Source: an uncultured Desulfobacterales bacterium
GTDB lineage: Bacteria > Desulfobacterota > Desulfobacteria > Desulfobacterales > G020354645
NCBI GenBank assembly: GCA_947259865.1
Contig: CAMYNZ010000120.1
Span: 7,226-16,903, forward strand
DNA: 9,678 nucleotides
Direction: 5' to 3'
A program made the position numbers and the translations under genes. Shown here piece by piece: positions 1 through 6,767 of this stretch. The notes beneath the pieces were generated by a model. That model made no database searches. It had not been told where the DNA came from and saw only the letters and a list, made by a program, of their open reading frames with translations. Each line of letters begins with the position of its first letter. The stretch's first letter is position 1.

Positions 1-74
1 GCTGCTTCTTGACCATCCGAAATCCATCCCGCATCTTATTTCCCTATGACATTTACTGTATCTATGTTGGCTGA

Positions 75-105
75 ATCGGGAGCCGAATCCCGATGCTATT
101 TTTTT
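75..105 (+). terminator. Hairpin plus T-run upstream of yidC (terminator or attenuator)
   Basis: A perfect 7-bp stem (ATCGGGA at 75-81, TCCCGAT at 88-94) encloses a 6-nt loop. A run of seven T at 99-105 follows after a 4-nt gap. This is the layout of an intrinsic terminator. It ends only 24 nt before the yidC start, so it either closes a gene lying to the left or acts as an attenuator on transcripts that enter yidC. No clear promoter is visible between it and yidC. The short stem and the gap before the T-run make it weaker than a textbook terminator. Confidence 0.55.
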
Positions 106-118
106 ATGCTGAAGCGTT

Positions 119-123
119 AGGAG
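119..123 (+). promoter_or_regulatory. Ribosome binding site of yidC
   Basis: AGGAG lies 6 nt before the ATG at 130, fixing the yidC start. The residues that follow (MDQRNLF, then a hydrophobic stretch) are the expected YidC N-terminus. Confidence 0.85.
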
Positions 124-129
124 ATAATA

Positions 130-1794
130 ATGGATCAACGCAACCTGTTTCTCGCAATTGTGCTTTCCATCGTGGTATTTTTGATTTGGAATTTTTTCAT
201 TTCCCCACAGCCGCCGCCCCAGAAACAGATACAAGAAGACCAGACCTCCCGGGAAACTGCCACCCAAGAGCAACCCTACGTCAAAGAAAAAGATTCGGCC
301 GTCGCTGATACGGCGCCGCTGGCCCAGAAGCCCGCAATCCAGCCGACCCAGGCCGCCAGAGATATAAGGGTCGATACGCCGCTGTATTCAGTAAAAATCT
401 CTGCCAAAGGTGCTGTTTTCAAAAGCTACGTACTCAAAAATTACCGGGAAAAAATCGATGCGGATTCACCCAATAAAGAAATGGTCTCTGCCGATACGGC
501 CAACGGTACGATCCAGCTCAGTTTTGACGGAAAAAACAGCCCCGATTTAACCGAGGCGATTTATAACATTGATACCCTTTCCGATAGCGTCCAGGTTTCA
601 GACCAACCCCTTGAACTGCCGTTTGCATGGGTATCGGATCAGGGCATCGTGATCGAGAAAAAATTTATTTTTTCTCCCGAAACCTATTTAATCGGACTCC
701 GGGTAACAATCAAAAATGGGACATCGGCCGTATTCAGCGATCAGTTGGCGCTCACCCTAACCAAGGTTTTCTCAGACAAGGGAGCCGCCATCGGTTTCCG
801 GGGACCGAGTACCTTGATCGGTGAACACCTGGAGCAGATAAAACTCAAAAACATTGAAGATAAAAATGTATACGGCGGCCAACTGAAATGGATTGCGATT
901 CAGGATCGCTATTTTTTATCCAGTATCATCCCTCAAAAGGCGGCGGATGCGCAGTTGCGATTATTTCTCAAGAACGAAAATTCCCTGGAAGCCCAGTATC
1001 TGCAGCCCGAAAGTGTCGTTCAGCCCGGAACCCAGCAAACATTTGAATATCAGCTTTACCTGGGCCCCAAAAGCACCAAAACCCTGAGCCGTTATGACAA
1101 TGACCTCGGCAAGGTCATTGAGTTCGGCTGGTTCACTTTTCTGGCCAAACCCTGTTTGTGGTTCATGAATTTTTTACATGACAACTTTATACCCAATTAC
1201 GGGGTGGCCATAATTATTTTGACCCTGCTGACAAAAATTTTGCTGTGGCCTCTGGGATCAAAAAGTTACAAATCCATGAGTGAGATGAAAAAAATTCAGC
1301 CCCTGATAAAGGAACTCAGGGAAAAACATAAAAATGACCGCAAAAAGATGAACGAAGCAACCATGGCTTTATATCGGACCTATAAAATTAATCCCCTGGG
1401 GGGATGTCTACCCATGGTCGTTCAAATCCCGGTATTTTTTGGGCTCTACAGAATGCTTTATGGGGCCATAGAGCTCCGGCACGCCCCCTTTGTTTTGTGG
1501 ATCAACGACCTCTCAGCGCCGGATAGACTTTTCCGGTTTAATTTTACCATTCCCCTGATGGAACCACCTTATGGCATTCCGGTGCTGACCCTTGTAATGG
1601 GTGCTTCCATGCTGCTGCAGCAGAAAATGTCACCGCCCATGGGGGATCCCACCCAGGCTAAAATGATGATGTTAATGCCGGTTGTATTTACATTTATTTT
1701 TATAAATTTTTCTTCGGGTCTGGTGTTATACTGGTTGATCAATAATCTCGTATCAATCTGTCAGCAGTACTATATTACCAAAAAGCAAGCGTGA
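130..1794 (+). CDS. yidC: Membrane protein insertase YidC
   Basis: Inserts and folds inner-membrane proteins, alone or with SecYEG. At 554 residues it is the long Gram-negative form. It has an N-terminal membrane anchor (about residues 6-23), a proline- and glutamine-rich linker, a large periplasmic beta domain (about 75-330), then the conserved Oxa1/YidC core. The core carries NYGVAII from 356, a basic residue K369 at the place of the E. coli groove arginine R366, a charged cytoplasmic hairpin (about 378-420), NPLGGC at 421-426, and further membrane segments near 428-447, 483-496 and 515-545. The segment between the APFVLWINDLSAPD motif and the next helix is longer than in E. coli. The C-terminus ends at QQYYITKKQA without a long basic tail. 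The next gene, jag, follows after 12 nt, as in the conserved rnpA-yidD-yidC-jag-mnmE order. Family identity is very secure. Confidence 0.98.
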   Translation: MDQRNLFLAIVLSIVVFLIWNFFISPQPPPQKQIQEDQTSRETATQEQPYVKEKDSAVADTAPLAQKPAIQPTQAARDIRVDTPLYSVKISAKGAVFKSYVLKNYREKIDADSPNKEMVSADTANGTIQLSFDGKNSPDLTEAIYNIDTLSDSVQVSDQPLELPFAWVSDQGIVIEKKFIFSPETYLIGLRVTIKNGTSAVFSDQLALTLTKVFSDKGAAIGFRGPSTLIGEHLEQIKLKNIEDKNVYGGQLKWIAIQDRYFLSSIIPQKAADAQLRLFLKNENSLEAQYLQPESVVQPGTQQTFEYQLYLGPKSTKTLSRYDNDLGKVIEFGWFTFLAKPCLWFMNFLHDNFIPNYGVAIIILTLLTKILLWPLGSKSYKSMSEMKKIQPLIKELREKHKNDRKKMNEATMALYRTYKINPLGGCLPMVVQIPVFFGLYRMLYGAIELRHAPFVLWINDLSAPDRLFRFNFTIPLMEPPYGIPVLTLVMGASMLLQQKMSPPMGDPTQAKMMMLMPVVFTFIFINFSSGLVLYWLINNLVSICQQYYITKKQA

Positions 1795-1806
1795 TGGAGG
1801 TTTTGT

Positions 1807-2583
1807 ATGTCGCCTTTTATCGAAGTTGACGGAAAGAACATTGATAAGGCAATTGAAAAAGCATGTTCCAGGCTGAAAGTTCCCCGGGACTCTTTGAAAT
1901 ACGAAGTTATATCTTATGGATCTTCAGGGATTTTCGGATTGGCCAGTTTTAAAAAGGCACGTATCCGGGTTAAAATGCCGGAATCCGAATCAGCACCGAA
2001 AACCGATGCCGTCCCTTCAGAACAGTTTGCTGAGGAAGCAGATAAAAAAGATGTCCAATCGATGATACAGCAAACGTCCGATGAAACCCGGCTGCATGCC
2101 TATCCCGATGATCCCCTTGATCTTGGCAAAAATGTCCTGCAGCGTATCCTAGATTCTATCACCACCGATGCCAAAATACGGGTGGACCAGAATTCCAATC
2201 GAATATTATTTAACGTTGTTGGCGGAAATTCAGCCATTTTGATCGGCAAACACGGCCAAACCCTTGAAGCGATTCAGTCGATTGTCGAAAAAATTATAAA
2301 CAAGCGCAACCAGAATCGAATCCGCGTGGAAGTGGACGTCGAAGGGTATCTGGAGAAAAGACGCAGCAATTTAGAGCGGCAGGCTGCCCGTTTGGCAGAG
2401 AAATGTAAACGGATCGGCAAACCGGTGGCCGTTGGGCAAATGAATGCGTATGAACGCCGAATCGTGCATTTGGCGTTAAAGGATGACAGAGCTGTCAGGA
2501 CCCAGAGCATCGGAGAGGGGTACTTGAGAAAACTCATGATTTTTCCCAAAAAAAATTCCGGCAAAAAGCCTAAGACGCTATAA
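1807..2583 (+). CDS. jag: Jag/KhpB RNA-binding protein (SpoIIIJ-associated)
   Basis: Cytoplasmic RNA-binding protein of the Jag (KhpB) family; in Firmicutes it pairs with KhpA and influences cell elongation, division and small-RNA biology. The 258 residues show all three parts. A Jag-N domain (about 4-56, with GSSGIFGL) is followed by a low-complexity acidic linker (about 57-105). A KH domain (about 110-190) carries the GxxG loop GKHG at 147-150. An R3H domain near the C-terminus carries RRIVH at 217-221. The start has TGGAGG at 1795-1800, directly after the yidC stop, with a 6-nt spacer. Its position between yidC and mnmE is the classic context. Its role in this lineage is inferred from the family only. 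Confidence 0.95.
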   Translation: MSPFIEVDGKNIDKAIEKACSRLKVPRDSLKYEVISYGSSGIFGLASFKKARIRVKMPESESAPKTDAVPSEQFAEEADKKDVQSMIQQTSDETRLHAYPDDPLDLGKNVLQRILDSITTDAKIRVDQNSNRILFNVVGGNSAILIGKHGQTLEAIQSIVEKIINKRNQNRIRVEVDVEGYLEKRRSNLERQAARLAEKCKRIGKPVAVGQMNAYERRIVHLALKDDRAVRTQSIGEGYLRKLMIFPKKNSGKKPKTL

Positions 2584-2600
2584 TCTTCTCATATTCACAG

Positions 2601-4028
2601 ATGAATAATTATACGATTGCAGCCATTGCAACCCCACCCGGAAACGGGGGGATCGGCGTGATCAAGATCTCCGGCTCCCGGGCAACGGCGATAGCTACCG
2701 CAATATTCCAGAGGGCCAATTCAAACGACACCCCCCGGACGCATCCGCCCCATCCGCGGTTTTGCGATACGGAATTATCGCTTAAATCTCATGCGTTTTA
2801 CCACGGGTATATTACGGATCCGGTTAGCGGCAAAAAAATAGACGAGGTGCTGCTGACGTTTATGCGAGCCCCCCGAACCTACACCCGCGAAGACGTCGTG
2901 GAGATACAGGCGCACGCCGGTTCCGTCGGGCTCAGGGCCGTTATGGAATTGGTATTAAAGCAGGGTGCGCGATTGGCAGAACCCGGCGAGTTTACCAAAA
3001 GGGCTTTTTTAAATGGACGCATCGATCTGACCCAGGCCGAAGCCGTCATTGATGTTATCAATGCCAAAACCGATACCGCCCTTAACATTGCCACCTCCCA
3101 GCTGAACGGCAAACTAAAGAACGATATTGAGGGCTTGCGAAATCGTCTGCTTGACATTCTTACGGAAATAGAAGCCGGTATCGATTTCCCCGATGACGTG
3201 GATGACATCACGGATCCACAGACGATTACCGGGATTCTTCAAGACCCCATCCTGGAATCGCTGGATGGGCTCATTAAGCAGTGTGATTCGGCCGCCCTTT
3301 TAAGGGAAGGGCTTCGATTGTCGGTGGTCGGGCGGCCCAATGTCGGTAAATCAAGCCTTTTGAATCGATTGATTCAAAAAGAACGCGCCATCGTGACGTC
3401 GATACCGGGGACCACCCGGGATCTAATCGAAGAAACGTTTAGTATTGACGGTATCCCCATTGTCATCACGGATATGGCCGGTCTGCACCAAACCGACGAT
3501 CCGATCGAAGTCATCGGCATCAACAAAGCCCATGAATCGATTCAAAATTCCGATTTGATACTGTTTATGGTGGATAGCAGCCAGCCCCTTACCCCGGCTG
3601 ACCGGCATATATACGAGAGCTACCGAAAAAGAAATATCATACTGGTCATCAATAAAATTGATCTTTTAAAAAATGACGACGAATTTAATCTGCCGGTTTC
3701 ATGGCGGGCATTGCCTGCGGCCAGAATATCGGCACTCCATGATATCGGTATCGACGGTCTCAAAGAGACCATCGAAAAACTTGTCTGGAATGATATTGAC
3801 TATGATCCGCAAACCCTGATCATCCCCAATATTCGGCACAAAATTGCCCTGGAAAAAAGTCGGGAGGCCGTATCCAGCGCAATCCTGGGAATCAGTGGCA
3901 ACAGACCGTTTGAATTGGTCGCCATAGACGTCCAGGAAGCGATTGACCGCCTGGGTGAGATCATGGGCATAAATGTCAGAGAAGATATTATGGATCAGAT
4001 CTTCAGCCGATTTTGTATCGGTAAATAA
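2601..4028 (+). CDS. mnmE: tRNA uridine-5-carboxymethylaminomethyl modification GTPase MnmE
   Basis: With MnmG it builds the (carboxymethyl)aminomethyl group on wobble U34 of certain tRNAs. At 475 residues it is about the usual length. The N-terminal tetrahydrofolate-binding domain (about 1-125) starts MNNYTIAAIATPPGNGGIG. A helical domain flanks the inserted Ras-like G domain: G1 GRPNVGKS 244-251, GTTRD loop, G3 DMAG 291-294 (normally DTAG), G4 NKID 351-354. The potassium-coordinating Asn is kept as N247, and E303 aligns with the E. coli catalytic E282. The protein ends in the diagnostic FCIGK with C472. The ATG follows the jag stop by 17 nt and has no clear Shine-Dalgarno, so translation may be coupled to jag. 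Its partner mnmG is not adjacent. A perfect parS site begins right after the stop codon. Confidence 0.98.
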   Translation: MNNYTIAAIATPPGNGGIGVIKISGSRATAIATAIFQRANSNDTPRTHPPHPRFCDTELSLKSHAFYHGYITDPVSGKKIDEVLLTFMRAPRTYTREDVVEIQAHAGSVGLRAVMELVLKQGARLAEPGEFTKRAFLNGRIDLTQAEAVIDVINAKTDTALNIATSQLNGKLKNDIEGLRNRLLDILTEIEAGIDFPDDVDDITDPQTITGILQDPILESLDGLIKQCDSAALLREGLRLSVVGRPNVGKSSLLNRLIQKERAIVTSIPGTTRDLIEETFSIDGIPIVITDMAGLHQTDDPIEVIGINKAHESIQNSDLILFMVDSSQPLTPADRHIYESYRKRNIILVINKIDLLKNDDEFNLPVSWRALPAARISALHDIGIDGLKETIEKLVWNDIDYDPQTLIIPNIRHKIALEKSREAVSSAILGISGNRPFELVAIDVQEAIDRLGEIMGINVREDIMDQIFSRFCIGK

Positions 4029-4044
4029 TGTTTCACGTGAAACA
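4029..4044. promoter_or_regulatory. parS: parS centromere-like site for ParB/Spo0J
   Basis: TGTTTCACGTGAAACA is a perfect 16-bp palindrome and matches, base for base, the widely conserved chromosomal parS consensus described for Bacillus Spo0J and most bacterial ParB proteins. It starts one base after the mnmE stop codon. parS sites cluster near the replication origin, and yidC-jag-mnmE is itself an origin-proximal block, so site and context agree. ParB would load here and spread for chromosome segregation. The parA and parB genes are not in the window. Confidence 0.93.
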
Positions 4045-4115
4045 ATTGCCAAGGGAAAAACATATTTTGATCGGCACGGCAAGTATGGCAGCCTGCGCCG
4101 TTCTATAAAAAATAT

Positions 4116-4120
4116 AGGAG
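4116..4120 (+). promoter_or_regulatory. Ribosome binding site of the YkgJ-type gene
   Basis: AGGAG lies 7 nt before the ATG at 4128. It supports that start and shows the gene is translated independently of mnmE, 99 nt upstream. No convincing promoter could be read in this gap. Confidence 0.8.
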
Positions 4121-4127
4121 TTGTCAC

Positions 4128-4805
4128 ATGATATTTGATTACAGCCCATATTTCAAAAAATACCGGGTATTAGTGCAAGCCGCCGATCAGGTTTTTGCAG
4201 TCATGTCGAAAAAGTACCCGGAGCTTGTTAAATGTAACATCGGATGTTCTGATTGCTGCCACGCCCTGTTCGATCTAACCCTGATTGAAGCCATATACGT
4301 AAATCATCAGTTTAATAAAAAATTTGAGGGTGTGGATAAGCAAAAAATACTTGAAAAAGCCAATAAACTGGATCGCGCCATTTATCGCATCAAAAGAAAA
4401 GCATATCAAGCACTGCGCAGCGGACAGCAGGAAGGTGAGATACTCAAAGACCTGGCCTCGGAGAACGTGCCTTGTCCGCTGTTGAACGATCAGGACCAGT
4501 GCGATCTCTATGAATATCGGCCTCTTACCTGCAGGTTTTACGGTGTCCCTGTAGCGATCGGCGGGGAGGCCCATATTTGCGGTAAAACAGGTTTTCTTGC
4601 AGGACAGCCGTATCCCACCGTCAAACTGGATGCGATTCACCGCCAACTGCAGGAAATAACGGCCGCCCTGGTTCGGGACATCAATACCCGGTATATAAAA
4701 CTGGCCGATTTACTTGTCCCGCTTTCGATGGCGCTGCTCACGGTTTATGATGAACAATATTTTGGTATTGAAACCCCTGATTCGAAAGCGGCTTCAGAAA
4801 AATAG
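4128..4805 (+). CDS. YkgJ/UPF0153-type cysteine-cluster protein
   Basis: A 225-residue protein with the cysteine signature of the YkgJ (CxxCxxCC) family, thought to bind zinc or an Fe-S cluster; no reaction is established for most members. The N-terminal part has C36, C40, C43 and C44 (CNIGCSDCC). A charged, probably helical region follows (about 60-112). Then comes the second half of the site: CPLL with C116, C125, C135 in YRPLTCRFYG, and C151. All eight cysteines fit one metal site. There is no signal peptide or membrane helix, so it is cytoplasmic. Its stop is 19 nt before the next gene, suggesting co-transcription. Family assignment is firm, function unknown. Confidence 0.85.
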   Translation: MIFDYSPYFKKYRVLVQAADQVFAVMSKKYPELVKCNIGCSDCCHALFDLTLIEAIYVNHQFNKKFEGVDKQKILEKANKLDRAIYRIKRKAYQALRSGQQEGEILKDLASENVPCPLLNDQDQCDLYEYRPLTCRFYGVPVAIGGEAHICGKTGFLAGQPYPTVKLDAIHRQLQEITAALVRDINTRYIKLADLLVPLSMALLTVYDEQYFGIETPDSKAASEK

Positions 4806-4813
4806 ATCGTCAC

Positions 4814-4817
4814 AGGA
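4814..4817 (+). promoter_or_regulatory. Ribosome binding site deciding the start at 4825
   Basis: AGGA lies 7 nt before the ATG at 4825. It argues for this start over an in-frame ATG at 4714 that would run 92 nt into the upstream cysteine-cluster gene. Confidence 0.65.
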
Positions 4818-4824
4818 ACAGGCA

Positions 4825-5184
4825 ATGAGCAACAAGTTTTCCGAAGAAGAGATCAATAAACGCAAAAAAGCTGTTTTTGACAGCATGTCCCCCAGACGCC
4901 AGAAGCATATCCTTAAAAAAGGATACGATACCTGGGATCCTTTTCAGAAACCCAAGGACCCGATTGACATACGCACGGATACCACCCGGCGGACCAGCCA
5001 AATGCTGGTACGAGAATTTTTACAAACCAAAAGCCCCGACGATTATAGCAATGCTTACGGCCGGGGCGTGCTTGAAATTTGTCTGGGAATCGTCAATAAT
5101 GATGAGAGATTTATCGCGATGTATGAATTTTCTTGCTGGTATCGTGATCTTTTGAAAAAGGAAGGCGCCGAACGCGCACCGTGA
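4825..5184 (+). CDS. Conserved-looking small protein of unknown function
   Basis: A 119-residue, soluble, strongly charged protein that I do not recognise. The N-terminal third is basic and helical (KFSEEEINKRKKAVFDSM, then SPRRQKHILKKGYDTWDPFQKPKDPIDI). A probable two-helix region follows (about 54-66 and 72-115) with a YGRGVLEICLGIVNNDERF core and an aromatic end (FSCWYRDLLKK). It has no signal peptide and no membrane segment. The patterning (alternating charge, conserved-looking W, G and Y) and the clean Shine-Dalgarno suggest a real gene. It follows the YkgJ-type gene by 19 nt and probably shares its transcript. No function is assigned. Confidence 0.75.
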   Translation: MSNKFSEEEINKRKKAVFDSMSPRRQKHILKKGYDTWDPFQKPKDPIDIRTDTTRRTSQMLVREFLQTKSPDDYSNAYGRGVLEICLGIVNNDERFIAMYEFSCWYRDLLKKEGAERAP

Positions 5185-5205
5185 TTTACAGGATACGGCT
5201 GTAAA
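5185..5205. terminator. Weak stem-loop between convergent genes
   Basis: TTTACAG at 5185-5191 and CTGTAAA at 5199-5205 form a perfect 7-bp stem with a 7-nt loop, immediately after the stop codon at 5182-5184. It sits in the 44-bp gap between two converging genes, where a shared terminator would be expected. Neither strand has a proper T-run after the stem, so this is only a candidate. Confidence 0.3.
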
Positions 5206-5228
5206 AACTGCTTGATACGTTTGTAACC

Positions 5229-5534
5229 CTATTGTCCTTCAAAAGAGGTACCCACCACATATTCCTCATATTCGGTGGGTCCCACCTGAAATACTTCCAG
5301 CATGGCATCAAACTGTTTTCGCTCGGGTTTTTCTTTCCATTTTAACCAGTCTTCCAGGGTTTGCCAGGTGCAAAGAACGGCCTTGCTATGCGGATCACTG
5401 TGGTCCATCAGCGTTTCGCCCGAAATATATCCGGGTTGGGCCATGGCACCGCTGCGCATGTTATTCATGACTGACTTGATCTGATCGCTTTTGCCCTTTA
5501 AAAATTTTCTTTTGATCAAAATTTTAGCAATCAT
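5229..5534 (-). CDS. Antibiotic biosynthesis monooxygenase (ABM)-like dimeric alpha/beta-barrel protein
   Basis: A 101-residue soluble protein with the ABM-fold pattern. It has a first beta strand (AKILIKRKF), an amphipathic helix (SDQIKSVMNNMRSGAM), PGYISGETLMD, a strand KAVLCTW, then the helix SLOT typical of the fold (LEDWLKWKEKPERKQF) and a C-terminal strand. Members are small ferredoxin-like dimers, some being heme-degrading or quinol oxygenases, but many have no known activity. The start is the ATG at 5534 because AAGGAA lies 6 nt before it and the fold begins there; an upstream in-frame ATG at 5615 would overlap the gene before it. It is the third gene of a leftward operon behind the decarboxylase beta subunit (59-nt gap). 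Its role there is unknown. Confidence 0.75.
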   Translation of the reverse strand: MIAKILIKRKFLKGKSDQIKSVMNNMRSGAMAQPGYISGETLMDHSDPHSKAVLCTWQTLEDWLKWKEKPERKQFDAMLEVFQVGPTEYEEYVVGTSFEGQ

Positions 5535-5540
5535 AATAGT

Positions 5541-5547
5541 TTCCTTT
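5541..5547 (-). promoter_or_regulatory. Ribosome binding site deciding the ABM-like start
   Basis: On the minus strand AAAGGAA lies 6 nt before the ATG at 5534. This supports the 101-residue form rather than a 128-residue form starting at 5615. Confidence 0.7.
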
Positions 5548-5593
5548 ATTTGCAAGATTTTCATCAATTTTAATACGGGTTTCAGGTCGCAGC

Positions 5594-6721
5594 TTAACCG
5601 ACCGTAAAGCTCCATAAAATGCCGGCGCAGATGGCCGAACCGATGACCCCCGATGAATTACAGGCCATGGCGTGCATCAGCAGATAATTGGCTGGATCGG
5701 CCTTTAATCCAACCAGGTGCACCTCCCGGGCCGAGCCGGGAACGGCCGATACCCCCGCTGCGCCCAGAAGCGGGTTGATTTTTTCCTTTAAAAAGAGGTT
5801 CATGATTTTGGCAAATAAAACTCCGGATGCGGTCGCAATACTAAAAGCCACAGCCCCGAGAATAAAGATGCCGACGGATTTAGCATTCAAAAATACATCC
5901 CCCTGGGTGCTGGCCCCCACCGTAAAGCCCAAAAAAATGGTGGCCGTATCAATAATGGCCGTTCGTGCGGTCTGGGCCAGACGATCGACCACGCCGGACA
6001 CCTTCATAAGATTACCGAAGAAAAAGGGCCCCAGAAGCGGGATGGACGCCGGTGCCAGGAAACAGCAAAGAAGGAGACCGACAACCGGAAAAATAAGCTG
6101 TTCTTTTTTCGAAACCTCCCGGGGTTCCGGCATGCGGATGATTCTTTCCTTCTGGGTGGTCAACAGCCGCATAATGGGTGGCTGAATTATGGGGATCAGA
6201 GCCATGTACGAATACGCGGCAATGGCAATGGGGCCGATCAGATGCGGCGCCAGCTTGGCGGTCAGAAATATGGAGGTCGGTCCGTCCGCACCGCCGATGA
6301 TGGCAATCGAAGCCGCTTCTCTGGGTAAAAATCCAAGAAAAAGTGCGCTTAAAAGCGTCGTAAATATGCCCATCTGGGCGGCAGCACCCAGCAGCATGAG
6401 TTTGGGCCGTGCCAGCAGCGAAGAAAAATCGGTCATTGCTCCCAGACCCAGAAAAACGATGGAGGGATAAAGACCGCTCGTTACCCCGAAGTAAAGATAA
6501 TGCAGCACGCTGTTGGGTTCGTAAATACCGATACCGAATCCTTTGAAAAAAGGAACGTTTCCCACCAGAATGCCGAATCCGATCGGCAGCAGTAAAAGGG
6601 GTTCGTATTGTTTGGCAATTGCAAGGTAGACAAACGCAGACCCCACGACGATCATGATCAGGTGGCGATAGTCCGCCAAAAAATAACCGGTATTGGTCAG
6701 AAACTGAATGAGTAGATCCAT
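5594..6721 (-). CDS. oadB: Sodium-translocating biotin-dependent decarboxylase, beta subunit (OadB/GcdB/MmdB family)
   Basis: Polytopic inner-membrane subunit that decarboxylates carboxybiotin and exports sodium ions, in oxaloacetate, glutaconyl-CoA or methylmalonyl-CoA decarboxylase complexes. Its 375 residues include about nine to eleven hydrophobic segments and the family hallmarks. These are GGADGPTSIF at 143-152 with the functionally essential aspartate (D146), YSYMALIPIIQPPIMR near 170-185, GFTVGAS near 265-271, GAAGVSAVPGSAREV from 320, and the C-terminal N355-SSGVIGSA. The start at 6721 has GAGGAA on the minus strand 9 nt upstream. It follows the gamma-like gene by 46 nt and precedes the ABM-like gene, so the three are probably one leftward operon. 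The substrate cannot be read from the beta subunit alone; the alpha gene is absent from the window. Confidence 0.95.
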   Translation of the reverse strand: MDLLIQFLTNTGYFLADYRHLIMIVVGSAFVYLAIAKQYEPLLLLPIGFGILVGNVPFFKGFGIGIYEPNSVLHYLYFGVTSGLYPSIVFLGLGAMTDFSSLLARPKLMLLGAAAQMGIFTTLLSALFLGFLPREAASIAIIGGADGPTSIFLTAKLAPHLIGPIAIAAYSYMALIPIIQPPIMRLLTTQKERIIRMPEPREVSKKEQLIFPVVGLLLCCFLAPASIPLLGPFFFGNLMKVSGVVDRLAQTARTAIIDTATIFLGFTVGASTQGDVFLNAKSVGIFILGAVAFSIATASGVLFAKIMNLFLKEKINPLLGAAGVSAVPGSAREVHLVGLKADPANYLLMHAMACNSSGVIGSAICAGILWSFTVG

Positions 6722-6767
6722 ATGGTCTCGTTCCTCAGATTTTCAATCCTCCCGACAAAAATGACTT

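Noticed and set aside
1..74. Possible 3' end of yidD or another upstream gene (an open frame runs from 3 to the stop at 72-74, just before the hairpin).
   Set aside because: Only 23 codons are visible in that frame and none matches a YidD C-terminus or other family I know; an open run of this length is common by chance.
2579..2584. Perfect TATAAT overlapping the jag stop, as a promoter for mnmE.
   Set aside because: The -35 position (TTCCGG) is poor and mnmE is expected to be transcribed with jag.
3699..4127. 142-codon reading frame on the minus strand over the mnmE 3' end and parS.
   Set aside because: It is the shadow of mnmE, which has full family motifs; no Shine-Dalgarno and no recognisable domain.
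4714..4824. N-terminal extension of the 119-residue protein by 37 codons.
   Set aside because: It would overlap the cysteine-cluster gene by 92 nt, lacks a ribosome site, and the ATG at 4825 has one.
5535..5615. 27-codon extension of the ABM-like protein.
   Set aside because: The ABM fold and a good Shine-Dalgarno both begin at 5534.
5688..6185. 165-codon plus-strand frame opposite the decarboxylase beta gene.
   Set aside because: Basic, low-quality translation antisense to a clearly real membrane protein; no start signal.
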